This document shows, piece after piece, positions 1-11,130 of a stretch of 64,000 bases of DNA. Source of the DNA: Nematostella vectensis (lineage: Eukaryota > Cnidaria > Anthozoa > Actiniaria > Edwardsiidae); NCBI RefSeq assembly GCF_932526225.1, contig NC_064038.1, positions 12,213,070 to 12,277,069 on the forward strand, written 5' to 3'. Below the pieces are notes generated by a model. The model worked only from the letters and a program-made list of their open reading frames with translations, did no database searches and was not told the origin of the DNA. Position 1 is the stretch's first letter. Each line of letters begins with the position of its first letter. The translations under genes and the position numbers were made by a program.

Positions 1-1882
1 ACAGAATTTTCCAGATAAAAAAGTCTTGCTCAAGTCACGTGATTTAAGATCAACTGAAGTACCTGGAAGAAGTAAACACTGACCTCTTAGTAGGATCCAA
101 AGTCTCATGCGAGGAGAAGTGCCAAATCTTCGAAACTATCATGAAGATTGGCATGGACTTTATTATGCCTGTTATGTCGAAAAAGTTAGTTAGCAGCGAA
201 CCAGCGTGGATCAATGATCACTTGAAATATCTAATTAGTGAGCGTCAGTCAGCCTTTGCCCGGGGCGACCACGCTGAATTCAAACGTCTGCGCAACCATG
301 TTGATCGCCTGCGCAAGTCGTTTCGGGACAAATACTACACCTCGAAGGTCGAACACCTCATGAACTGCGAACCGCGCAAATTGTGGAGTGAAGTGAAATC
401 ATTGAGCGGCATGAAATCTGCTGTGCGCTCAGATACACGATCGGTTCTGAAGCATATCGACACTGGATCGGATGATGATCCTGCTTCTCTCGCTAATATA
501 ATCAGCGAGGCGTTCCTTGCGCCAATGGCTTCTTTCACTCCGCGGTGCGCTTACGCCTCTCCAACTATTCCACCCACCGATTCGCCTTCCGTTACGGAGC
601 TTGGTGTACTAAAAAAATTGTCATCGCTTAATACAACTAAAGCTATTGGTCCAGATGGTGTCCCCGGGTGGTTACTCAAAGAAAACGCTGACCTTCTGGC
701 GCCGGCTGTCACAAGCATTATCAACACTTCTTTTGCTGAGGGCAGGCTCCCTCAGTCCTGGAAACACGCGGATGTTGCTCCTGTTCCGAAGCAAAAGCCA
801 GTGCATGATATTAACAAACACCTTCGTCCCATCTCCCTGACGCCGATTCTCTTAAAGGTGGCCGATGACTTCGTTGTTGAGAATCACGTGAAGCCAGCAG
901 TTCTCGCTAAAGTCGATCCAAGGCAGTTCGGTACTGTTCCCAGTTCTAGCACCACTGAAGCCCTGATTAGTATGGTCCATTCATGGAACCAGGCAACTGA
1001 TGGCAACGGGGCTATTGTAAGGGTTGTCCTGTTTGACTTCAGGAAAGCATTTGATCTTATCGATCATAACATTCTACTAACAAAGCTGCGCACCTTCAAC
1101 ATCCCTGACGCAATAATCGCCTGGATCACTGATTTCCTATCATGCAGAAAACAGCGCTTCAAACTGGGACAGGATTGCCTTTCTTAATGGGGCGTGGTCC
1201 CAGCCGGAGTTCCACAAGGGACAAAACTGGGCCCCTGGCTATTCATAGCGATGATCAATGACCTCGATATCGCCGACACTGAGTTGTGGAAGTACGTTGA
1301 TGACACGACAATTTCCGGAACAGTCCCGAAGTCCAAAGTCAGCACCATTCAAGCGGCTGTTGATTCCCTGGCCAGCAGCGCTGCTTCAAACAAGTTCCAA
1401 CTCAATGAGTCCAAGTGCAAGGAAATGAGGATTAGTTTTAGCACTAGTGACACTTATTTCGATCCAATAGTTGTAAACGACGTCGAAATTGAAAAGGTTT
1501 CATGTGCTAAAATTTTAGGTCTCCATATTTCTTGTGACCTCAAATGGAACGATCACTTGATGATATCATTACAAAGTGCAAAAAGCGCATGTTCGGTCTG
1601 CGTCAGCTTAAACGTTCAGGCCTTGGCAAGTCCGAACTAGTCAGTTTTTTCCGCACTTGTGTCAGGCCTATCACGGAATATGCTTGCGCAGTCTATCATG
1701 ATAGTCTTCCAAGCTATCTATCTAATTCACTAGAACAAGTTCAACGCCGCGCGCTACGCATTATATATCCATACTGCCAGTACGAGGAGGCCTTAGCGGA
1801 GGCAGAACTTGTCAGTCTAGCCGACCGTCGCCAGTCTCTGACCGATACGCTCTTCGGCAAGATCGTTAGCAACAAAGCCTAT
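1..1882 (+). mobile_element. Broken CR1/L2-type LINE, reverse transcriptase part
   Basis: Remnant of a non-LTR retrotransposon reverse transcriptase. Visible landmarks are the RT entry motif AIGPDGVPGWLL near 640, FDFRKAFDLIDH near 1035, VPAGVPQGTKLGPW near 1195 and the catalytic KYVDDT near 1290, followed by the usual LINE C-terminal stretch ([19 protein letters not shown]-like, 1665-1730). The frame is broken three times: a frameshift near 60-66, a TAA at 1185-1187 where the flanking reading stays in the same frame, and a frameshift near 1557. The endonuclease part lies outside the window or is lost, and the 3' end stops at an (ATCC)n tract instead of a normal LINE tail. It is therefore dead on its own. 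Family assignment to CR1/L2 rests on motif wording only. Confidence 0.88.
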
Positions 1883-1989
1883 CTATCTATCCATCCATCC
1901 ATCCATCCATCCATCCATCCATCCATCCATCCATCCATCCATCCATCCATCCATCCATCCATCCATCCATCCATCCATCCATCCATCCT
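1883..1989. repeat. (ATCC)n microsatellite
   Basis: About 26 almost perfect copies of ATCC, preceded by ATCT units. It separates the 3'-truncated LINE on the plus strand from the C-terminally truncated minus-strand gene that follows. Open frames across it (SIHP on plus, DGWM on minus) are artefacts of the tetranucleotide. Confidence 0.97.
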
Positions 1990-3394
1990 GCTGTTGTGAA
2001 TAGCCCCGAACGTAACTTTGAGGGACAAACCACTTGCTTGCGTTTGTAACGCTCGATAACACTGTTGGTTAACTTGTGTCGATATGGTCATTATCCTGTC
2101 ATACCATATAGAGAGCCAAAGGTTGTAGAATGCATCCATTAGAGATTTGTCCCGTGTTGCACGATTGACTTTTAATGCCATATAAATCGGGAGCGGACAC
2201 TCTCTTGACCGCACATGATGTGTGGCGCCAGTAGCATCAGGCTTTGGACGTGCTCTGCCCACACTGTTGTATACAATAAGTTGTGGTATGAATAAGCAAG
2301 CCTGATTTTCAGAATGGCCGAATTGTCTAGTAGGGCCTTTCATGACCATTCCTAGCATCGCCAGTAACGAGGGAGGTACAGAGTTCTTCTGCGCGTCTGC
2401 CTGGAATTCCCCATTTAAGGTGTTCTTAACATTCAAAATATCTCGCCTCAAAATGCGCGCAGCTCGCGCCAGACAACATGCATCAGAGTCAATGTTATTC
2501 TAGAGGCTGGACAACATACCTCCAATTTCATCCTCTAACACAATGTGTACTTTATTGCGGTTTTTAGTATGCGCTGCTAGACCAGAGAAGACATCAAGGA
2601 TTCTCTCTTTGAGGCGTGTTGAATTTACAGTCTTAACTTCTTCACCCTCCAATTCCTTCAGCTTACACATACAAAATTTGACTAAGTCGGAGAGAATTAG
2701 AAGAACAGGCTCTTCTGCCTCTAGCTGCTCCTCTATGTAGACTATGAGTTGTGCAAATGCTAAGTCACTTGGATCACATGGCTCATCTGAATGGCGGATA
2801 GCACGCAACTTAAAAGACCGCTCTCGGTTATAAAGGCCAGTCAAGCATTTTGCGTGGTACTTTGCCTCTAATGCCATCAAGTCACCGGCAGTGGCCAGTT
2901 TAGCAAGAAGTTCAATATCTTTCAGCAAGTTGGCGGCATCTTTTACTTTCTTGTTAAGTTCTGTAGTGGTAACACAATGTAGTTCTAATGTACCTGTCTC
3001 CTCTCATAAGAAGCATTGACTCCGCGGGTCGAACTAACGACATAACGAGCGCCGGGCCATCCACTGCTGTTTCCTCCTCTTCATCTACAACATCTACCAT
3101 TTCTGCCTTTTTTCGTTTCTTTGGACGGTTGAGCTTAGTAGAATTATAACGATCCCTACATGACTTATGCCAACTAGCTTCTTGCTCCAGAAGAAGTTGC
3201 TCTAACGTACGCCCTTCAATATCTTCTAAGAGTATCTCTCTGCAAATAACCTGAACTTCAAGATCTTTGTACTCTCTAATAATGTTTGCGAAGGAAGTAT
3301 AGCCTACACCACTGTCTTTCCTTCTGGTTTGTGAGGGGCATTGCAAATTCTTGTGGGTTTTTGTCTGGTAGATGATACATAGCTTCCAATTCAT
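1990..3394 (-). pseudogene. Broken member of a multi-copy cnidarian gene family, function unknown
   Basis: Three minus-strand segments read as one protein: 3394-2995 (starting NWKLCIIYQTK, with RRKDSGVGYTSFANIIREY and SWHKSCRDRYN), 2990-2503 (LLAKLATAGDLMALEAKYHA, CLTGLYNRER) and 2499-1990 ([10 protein letters not shown]-like stretch, [37 protein letters not shown]). They are separated by a frameshift near 3000 and one TAG at 2500-2502. I recognise the wording as that of a family predicted many times in cnidarian genomes, which is why I suspect a mobile-element-borne protein, but I know no biochemical function for it. Cys/His pairs (WHKSC, KYHAKC) could bind metal. The C-terminal part is lost at the (ATCC)n tract. 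No clear terminal repeats were seen around it. Confidence 0.6.
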
Positions 3395-3499
3395 AATCTA
3401 CAGCATGCCATAGCAAAGAAAAGAATCAAATACATGCGCTAGTCTCAAAGACATGAGTAGAGATGTAGAATGCAGGAGGAAATTCCTTATTGCATATCA

Positions 3500-3686
3500 C
3501 AGGTCAATAAAGTTGATATACATTTATTTGCTTTGCTGTCCATTACGGCAAAATACGCATTCCTTAGCGCATCCGGTCGACAAAGTTGATGTACATTTAT
3601 TTGCTTTGCTGTCCATTACGGCAAAATACGCATTCCTTGGCGCATATTCCCAGTCAATAAAGTAAATATACATTTATTTGCACGTG
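3500..3686. repeat. 73-bp tandem repeat, about 2.4 copies
   Basis: Units share CAATAAAGTTGATATACAT, TTTGCTTTGCTGTCCATTAC and GGCAAAATACGCATTCCTT; CTTTGCTGTC recurs at 3531 and 3604. The last unit is partial. No coding role is visible. Confidence 0.85.
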
Positions 3687-3769
3687 CTTGTAATCTTTCG
3701 CGAGAAGCGAAAAATCATTTTAAATAATTTCGGGTATTGATTACAATAACGAAGCCAACAGCAAAAAAA

Positions 3770-5030
3770 AAAAAGTAATCATCGATGTCAGCAGCACAAA
3801 CACTAACATCATCATTAACACCAACACTAACATCACAAGTACCACCATAAATAACAACACTAACATCAACAATACTACTATCAACAACAACACTACCATC
3901 ACCACTAACACCATTAAAAACAACACTAACATCACCACTAACACCATTAAAAAAGACACTAACACCACCACTACCACCATCAACAACAACACCTAAATCT
4001 CCACTATCACAAACAAAAAAAAACACTAACACCACCACTACCACCATCAAGAGCAACACAAACATCACCACTACCACTATTAACAACACAAACATCACCA
4101 CTACCACTATTAACAACACAAACATCACCACTACCACTATTAACAACACAAACATCACCACTACCACTATTAACTACACAAACATCACCACTACCACTAT
4201 TAACAACACAAACATCACCACTACCACTATTAACAACACAAACATCACCACTACCACTATTAACAACACAAACATCACCACTACCACTATTAACAACACA
4301 AACATCACCACTACCACTATTAACAACACAAACATCACCACTACCACTATTAACAACACAAACATCACCACTACGACTATTAACAACACAAACATCACCA
4401 CTACCACTATTAACTACACAAACATCACCACTACCACCATCAACAGCAACACAAACATCACCACTACCACTTTTAAGAACACAAACATCACCACTACCAC
4501 TATTAACAACACAAACATCACCACTACCACCATCAACAACTACAATAGAATCAACACTACCACCTTCAACAACAATACTAACATCATATCACTACCACCA
4601 GCAACAACAATACTAACATCATATCACTACCACCATCAACAACAATACTAACATCATATCACTACCACCAGCAACAACAATACTAACATCATATCACTAC
4701 CACCAGCAACAACAATACTAACATCATATCACTACCACCAGCAACAACAATACTAACATCATATCACTACCACCAGCAACAACAATACGAACATCATGTC
4801 ACTACCACCATCAACAACAATACTAACATCATATCACTACCACCATCAACAACAATACTAGCATCATATCACTACCACCATCAACAACAATACTAACAAC
4901 ATATTACTACGACCATAACAACATCAACACTAACATTACCAGTAGCATCATCAATAACAACACTGACATCACAACTATCACCATCAACAATAACACTAAT
5001 ATTACCACTACCACTAACATCATCAACAAA
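3770..5030. repeat. Low-complexity minisatellite block (30-bp and 35-bp units)
   Basis: Strand-asymmetric A/C-rich DNA. Between about 4050 and 4540 it is a nearly perfect 30-bp unit (AACATCACCACTACCACTAT plus TAACAACACA). Between about 4560 and 4910 it is a 35-bp unit (CATATCACTACCACCA plus GCAACAACAATACTAA). The margins are degenerate (CAA/CAT)n. Long minus-strand frames such as VVVVMFVLLI repeats arise because the 30-bp unit keeps frame and lacks stops; they are not credible genes. The block lies upstream of the first visible exon of the receptor-like gene, so it may sit in one of its introns. Confidence 0.93.
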
Positions 5031-5074
5031 AAAACAGCAATGCGAAGACCTTATAATCAATTCTTTTTCTACAG

Positions 5075-6311
5075 ATTACTGAAAGGCAATCGCATCAACG
5101 AAGTCAAGAAGTCTGACATTGCTTCGCTCCCATTATTAGAATACATGTAAGTTACACTTGACTTTTTCTCGTCCCATCCTTGAAAAGCTCGCCATTCACG
5201 CTCAATCTAAATATTTGCTTTGCCACAGATTTCAAATTATCAATGTCTTTTTTTTCTCTAGTGATCTTAGCGGAAACATTATCCTTCGCCTTCAGGATGG
5301 AGCATTTTCTAATCTTCCCTCCATCAAGGATATGTAAGATACAATTGAAGGATTAGTAGTCAGATTAATTCATTTTGTTTCCGAATGCTAACCGCTGGTT
5401 AGTGGTAACAACTATTGAAAGTTCACTGAAAACAGACCTTTGGGGACCAATAGGAGTATCATAATAACCCGAATGCTTATTTCCTATTTAGTAAGCTGTC
5501 CTCCAACTTTATACAAAAGCTGAGGTACCAAGTATTCAAAGGCCTTTCATCCATAGAAACATTGTGAGTATAAGCTCATCATTGCAATCACTGTTGCCGC
5601 AATTATCGCCATAGCCATCGGCACAGCCATTGTTGTCGCCCTCCATTTAACCATCGTCGTCAACATTGTCGTCATCTTAGATAAATTGATGTTTCTTTTT
5701 AATAATTGTTAGGGATGTATCTAGTAACATTCTTGACGATATTGGACCAGAAACTTTCAGTTTAATGAGCAACCTGAGAGTTTTGTAAGTATACTCAGTT
5801 ACCTGTGCACTGTCATATATATTCGAGTTTTTTTTTTTTTTTTTTGGGGGGGGACCCATTTTTCAGGAAGCAACTTTTGAATTAATTAAATGCATACGTT
5901 TGTGGAGCTTGAACGTAAGAATTCATTACCAGTGCACTGTTATGAGATTTCATTGTTGTCCCAGAACAAAAGAACACGGGAATATGCACTTCCCATGCGA
6001 AGGCCCCAGTCGAGCGTGCGTTTTGAAAAATAATGTATGCTGCTGGACGCAACAAGGGAAATACGTATGATTATTACTGAACATTATCATGTCAAATACT
6101 GTTTTTTATACGTACATATAAAAACGGAACATATACTGCATACCTATAAATCGCATTTCAGGCACGTAGCCTTAGACAAATGTCCTTGGATTTTTTTTTC
6201 GGTAAATTTCCATTTTTTTTTTTTTTTACATTTCTTGACCAGGAGTCTGAGAGAGAACAACATTACGTCGTTAGAGGGCTTGTTTCAGAACTGCACTAAT
6301 CTAACGCATCT
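5075..6311 (+). CDS. Five leucine-rich-repeat exons of the receptor-like gene
   Basis: Four exons of exactly 72 bp and one of 69 bp, all flanked by phase-2 introns, each encoding one LRR unit: LLKGNRINEVKKSDI, DLSGNIILRLQDGAF, KLSSNFIQKLRYQVF, DVSSNILDDIGPETF, SLRENNITSLEGLF. The pattern LxxNxIxxLxxxxFxxLxxLxxL is the typical animal extracellular LRR. One-repeat-per-exon structure with phase-2 introns is the organisation known for LGR glycoprotein-hormone/relaxin-type receptors. A sixth unit starts the next exon (6420). Confidence 0.9.
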
Positions 6312-9086
6312 GTGAGTAAGACGCTGAGATTTTAGTTATGTGATTCACATAACCTGTGTGTATTTTGTAACTACTAACATCGTGAAAAGGTTGATAAAAG
6401 ACGGTGAATGTGTTCGCAGCTACCTTCAATATAACAAAATTGAGCAGATTCAAGACGGTGTATTCAACTCGAGCATCAACCCCATATTGTACACTTTTTC
6501 TGGCCATATGAATAAACTGGTGATGCAGTACAGCCGAAGCATGTGGGGATTTTTACAGAACAAGGTGTCAGCAACAGGTGAGATGGGAAGGGAGCGTCAG
6601 ATAAGGGTAATTTGTACAGAGCACAATATCATCTACAGGCCAGAGTGAGGAGGTCAGATATAAAATATTTTTTTAAGATTATCCTCTTTCCAACCCAAAT
6701 ACGGGTCAGTTATGGTAGAGATTTACAGGGAGGTCTGACGAAACCCTTTCCATAATGGGTCCCACACACACAAAAAATAAAGCTAAATAGAGGCTTTAAA
6801 AGGTGCATTGTAGTATTTTGTTTCTTACATCAATCGTGATCTTCCCTCTCAGACTCCGGTCAAGCCAGCCCCGGTCACAGTCGTCGCATGGCCGACAAAA
6901 AACATGTAATTGCACAAAAGGTGTCCTCCATAGGCTCCTTAACGAGGCTAAAGATCACCGGAAGAGCAGAGATTTTACCGGAAACCGGCAACGGGGTGGT
7001 AAGTATAGGAGCGGCAATGAACCATATAAGGTTACGTGACGTAGGTCAAACGAAGCATTTGAAATCTAACAGGAAAGTTTTTCATGATTGTTCGATGCCT
7101 TTCTATATAGACAAATAGAAAAAAATTCGATTGATGCTCCTAACGCAATACTATCCCCCTGTTTTTCAATTTACGATAAATTTGAATCCTTCCTGCTATA
7201 GATTTTCTATTATCTTCATATTCCGATTCTTTATCTTTCTCAAGGGCTATCTCAAATGCTTGGTGGCTGGCGCGACGACAGAGCAACTGCTAAAGGTTTT
7301 TCCAGGACAAAATTCGAAAGAATTTAAACGAGAGGTAGCAGTATTGAAGGAAATAAACTCGGGTCGAGACCACGATAATCTACTCAACTATCGCTGGCAC
7401 CAAGAAGGTGTGTCACGCATGCTGTCAATTTGTCTGTCTGTTGGTTTGCAAAAAAAATCTGACGTTTCACCGTATACATGATTATCATCCATTTTTAGGC
7501 GAATCTCTTGATTTTGACATGGGCAATGCAGAAGGGATTACCTTGAACTCTAACTACAGGTATGCTTGTAAAATAAAAAGGAACTTTTCTCGTATGTGAT
7601 GGTTAGCAGGCCATTCAAAAAGTATGTGCTTTCGCGAGTTCTCTTTCAAGGAGTTTCCGGGCTCAATCCAGACTCAAATCAAGGAAACTTTAAGAGGTGT
7701 TAAAAAGGGAGCTATGAATCCTAGTACTTCATTAACCTGAATCGGAGAAGTGAAATATAGTGTAAAGCTGCGTGGAGTAAAGTCAGTTTTATGTGAAACC
7801 GAGTGATACGTGCGCTATTTGATCATGTATCGCGATACTAATTTGTGTTTTGCAAAGGACTTTGACTGCATCTCGTATTTCTTTCTCGTTAGGGTAATCT
7901 GCTTCGATTACTCCCCATCCATGTCAACCTTGAGGGCCTTTCTCCGTAAGGCTGATTTCACAGTTAGCCTAGAGACTCTTGTAGCAATATTTATAGATGT
8001 AATGCAGGGGGTCGAACACCTTCACAAGCATGGCGTCGCCCATGGAAACATAAATCAAGACACTGTGCTTGTCTGCCAGGTGAGAAGGGTAATGTCTATG
8101 ATCGTGAAGTGGAGCTGCATTTGAAACGATCCTTTAGGTGTGACATTATGTGGTTAGCGCTTCTCTTGCCATAACAGAGTGACAGTAAAGTGACTGCGGC
8201 AAAGCATGGATAAACGTTTCCGTTAGTGTGAACATGCTAGAAGCTTTGAACTTTGGTCGGTTGACGTTTGAAGGAGAAAGAAGATTTTCCTCCGTATGTC
8301 CATATTCAAATTACGAGTTAAATGGGCGGGGTACCGCCCCGCATACCCACCCACCATTGACGGCCCTGCGTGACAGTTTTGTTAAATATTGTTTTGCATG
8401 TTAGTGGTTTGAGTGTGAGGCTTCTATGAACGAGTAAGGGCAGCGGTGGTGTGATTGTTTCAAGTTGTAACATGACAAAGTTTTCACCGTGAAATGGTAT
8501 AGCGTGGCGGTACTTATAACCGTGAAATAGTGTGACATTAGGTAACGGCGGTGTGACATGGTGTGACGTGACGGTGGTGTGACCAATTTGTGCCATTTCT
8601 AGCTATTGTCCCTATTGTGACCTGCAGACTTCTCCCATCAAAGTATGTATCGGAGGTTACGAAACCGCTTGGATAATTTGCAGAAGAGGTACAGAAGCTT
8701 ATCGGAAAGACGTCCGTCAACTTGGAAAGCTTCAACAACTAACTTTGCGAAGCTGTGAATACGACAAGGTCATAAGTGCACAGGTTAGCTGAACAAAAGG
8801 ACTCCGGGGATAGGGGGGGGGGGGGGGGGTCATGTTCTAGCATATTATTCATGTACAAGGATTTGTAAAGTGAGAATTGCGATTTTTACATCATACGAAA
8901 ACCAGGTGCAGTAAATTTTAATTTCAGTACATTTCTACCATTAAGGCTTATTCGTTTGATTTATATTTTGCGGTATCGCTGGTATAGCGTTTTCTATAGT
9001 TTTTGCGCTTCGTTGTTTCCCTCTTTTGACAGTTACCGGACGCTTCCTTAATCCGCTCCCCGCATCCTCCTCCCAAATCATTCTAA
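5075..9086 (+). CDS. Leucine-rich-repeat receptor-like gene with GPCR TM7 remnant and C-terminal pseudokinase (5' end not seen)
   Basis: Eleven exons follow GT-AG rules with matching phases: 5075-5146, 5262-5333, 5492-5563, 5713-5784, 6243-6311, 6420-6577, 6853-6998, 7245-7407, 7499-7559, 7893-8079, 8628-8783. A possible last exon, 9033-9086, has the right phase and ends in TAA (weak). Order: LRR units, the GPCR helix-7 signature INPILYTF, a basic cytoplasmic-type tail, then a kinase-like domain. LRR-containing GPCRs (LGR/GRL101 types) have seven helices between LRRs and tail; here only the end of helix 7 follows the LRRs, in the same exon and frame. So the locus either suffered an internal deletion (pseudogene) or encodes a non-7TM product. 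The signal peptide and earlier LRRs are not in the window; repeats fill the upstream 1.3 kb. Confidence 0.75.
6420..6998 (+). CDS. LRR-to-TM7 fusion exon and basic tail exon
   Basis: Exon 6420-6577 starts as a sixth LRR (YLQYNKIEQIQDGVFN) and changes within the same frame to SSINPILYTFSGHMNKL, which matches the NPxxY end of rhodopsin-family helix 7 and the start of a cytoplasmic tail. The roughly 250 residues of helices 1-6 that should lie between are absent, and the 110-bp gap to the previous exon leaves no room for them. Exon 6853-6998 continues in phase 1 with a Ser/Lys/Arg-rich tail (MADKKHVIAQKVSSIGS) and ends in phase 0, matching the kinase exon. Confidence 0.75.
7245..8783 (+). CDS. 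Pseudokinase-like exons of the receptor-like gene
   Basis: Four exons give a kinase fold in order: a beta-3 lysine context (LLKVFPG), an alpha-C glutamate context (EFKREVAVLKEI), a hinge-like stretch (CFDYSPSMSTLRAFLRK), an alpha-E plus catalytic loop (GVEHLHKHGVAHGNINQDTV) and a segment where DFG should be (IKVCIGGYETAWI). In the catalytic loop HRD reads HGN, so the catalytic Asp is Asn, and the DFG Asp is missing. By family knowledge such domains are pseudokinases. The remaining C-lobe helices are short or absent: after SCEYDKVISAQ only a 17-residue candidate exon at 9033 follows. Introns are phase 1, 2 and 0, all consistent. Confidence 0.75.
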
Positions 9087-9600
9087 GAGATCGGACAAAT
9101 AAGCGTAAAATTTCGTTAAAATGTAAAATCTGCCAATAGGGACGATTGATTTTATGCCTGTAAATTGATTGACATGTGCTAATAATTTAGCGCCATAGAT
9201 ACGAAAAGCGATTGACATTGTCTTTATATATACAATTGATAATTGATTGACGTTTGATATGCCAATGCATCGATTGGCATTTGATGTGCTAATGCGTCAT
9301 CTCCATAGATACGAGAGGTGATTGACATGTGCTACTGGGATGCGACCAATTGGAAGCTCAGAGTCTCGGAAATACGACAACAGCTAGAGCAGGCGTGGAT
9401 CTCAACCAACGATTGGGATACCCGTGTGTAGAGTGAGCCAGCACAGCAAGTCAGCCTCCAAGATACGTCACAGATAGAGCATGCGCAAAGCGCTTTTAAA
9501 ACACACTTGTAGTATAGTACACATATTGTATTGGTAACTATTAATCAAACGGAAAAAAGAAATTGGCCTAGATACAAATACCTGATGCGAATTGGTATCA
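8784..9600. other. Non-coding stretch after the kinase exons
   Basis: Contains a G-run at about 8812-8829, a weak candidate final exon (9033-9086, acceptor after a strong pyrimidine tract) and, at 9180-9340, a degenerate direct repeat (CCATAGATACGA then GATTGACAT, seen twice). No other coding signal. Confidence 0.5.
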
Positions 9601-9639
9601 GCGGAAGACTTAACGCACTTGAATCACATGCATATATCA

Positions 9640-10195
9640 TTTATTGCTGTAAGATTTCGTATAGCATTATTCACTGTTAATTAGGCGTTAATCAGATCCA
9701 GACTAGAATACGCATCTGTAGCATTTGCTAGCCTGCCTAAGTACATCAACTAAATGTCCAAAAAGGGCACTTGGGATAGTGTGGTCGCATATTTCTTTCA
9801 AAGATGCATTAGAATACTTAGGGTTATCCTAACTGGGAGTAAGGCGCAAAAACAAGTGCAGCAAATTTATTGAATAAAAAGATTTTTGGCACCCAATCTT
9901 TTCCTTGATTTAATCGTGTTGTGAAGAATTGTTGATGTCATTAAGACCCGGTACATCTACTTCTAAGTTGCCAACTAGCACGAATAGGTTCTCTGACTTT
10001 GTAACGGTCAAGTTTAAGCGTTATCGGTAGTTTATTACGAATATATATTACAATTGTAGTTTGTCTTGTATTTCTTAGTGTCATTGTACGTGTCTAGCCT
10101 ACAATTCAAGCTTTAAGATTGCTAAGGGCTGAGATACACCATATATCTATCTATCTATCTATTTATCTATCTATCCATCTATATATCCATCTATA
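9640..10195 (+). mobile_element. LINE 3'-end fragment with (TATC)n tail
   Basis: Scattered pieces resemble the LINE C-terminus (SRLEYASVAFASLPKYI near 9690, QRCIRILRV near 9805, SKLPTSTNRFSDFVTVKF near 9965), ending in the tetranucleotide tail CTATCTATCTAT at 10143-10190, typical of CR1/L2-type elements. Several stops and frameshifts; a dead fragment. Confidence 0.65.
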
Positions 10196-10199
10196 CTCA

Positions 10200-11100
10200 A
10201 TAAAAAGACGTCAAAAATAGATTATGCGTTTGGGTTTATAAACTTAATTCTAGATAAGCCACCTCCAATAGCTATATAACGGACACGGCAAAACAGCCAC
10301 TGCCGTCAGCAAGTTGGTTTGTCGGAGAAACAACCACAATCAATGTCAAAATATTAAAAAAGCTCTAATATCTGATAGTTTACCTTTGATACACAATCTA
10401 TAAAGTGTCCCGACAATTGCCCATTTGCCCAATTTCTCACAAATGCAATCAACTGCGTCCTGTTTCACATCACCCCAGAATAAAAGATAGGATTTAACTA
10501 GAATGAATACCGTCACATCCTGGAGTTTTGTTTATTTCAGTGAGTGCTTAACGACATTCTTCGATAGTGATTAGACCTTGACCTTCTTTGTATGTCGAAC
10601 GGTATTCAGAAATAATTCCATATAATTACTTCATAATATTTCTTTATCCTAAAGGTTACTCGTGAACTGTTGCTTAAGCACCTGGCGTCTTATATATGGC
10701 GCATGCGCAAAAAAGAGTGTCACGAATGAAGACTAAAGATGGAGGATACCTAAATGATCACGTGATGGAAAGGCGGCCAGGGATAGGTATACCAGGTTGT
10801 TTTTTCCGCCTGCGACAATCATAAATACTGCAAAAGTATCAACATTGACTTTAGGACCACATGCGTGAGCAGAACGATGCGAGAAAGGGAGACTTCCCCA
10901 AAACTTCGCCAGGCCAGGAAAGCAGGATCTGTGTACGCTTGGGTCACCTCCCCCACTTCAAACACACACATTAAAACACGCTTCAAAGGATACGCTTTAG
11001 GCTACTCCGACGGTCTTTATCTATATATTCAATTTTTAAAGTAAACTCGTCCTGTTTTATAAATATGAGCTTGCGGTCCCACTGTTTACAAAAAAAAGGT
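10200..11100. other. Non-coding, nothing recognised
   Basis: AT-rich single-copy-looking DNA. I see no splice-framed exon, no RNA gene and no repeat of note here. Confidence 0.5.
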
Positions 11101-11130
11101 TCCACTGTGTATGTTTAAAAAAATTTTTTT

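Noticed and set aside
3715-4407. Minus-strand open frames of 77-150 codons rich in VVVVMFVLLI
   Set aside because: They are produced by a 30-bp stop-free minisatellite unit; the composition follows the DNA repeat and no start, splice or domain context exists.
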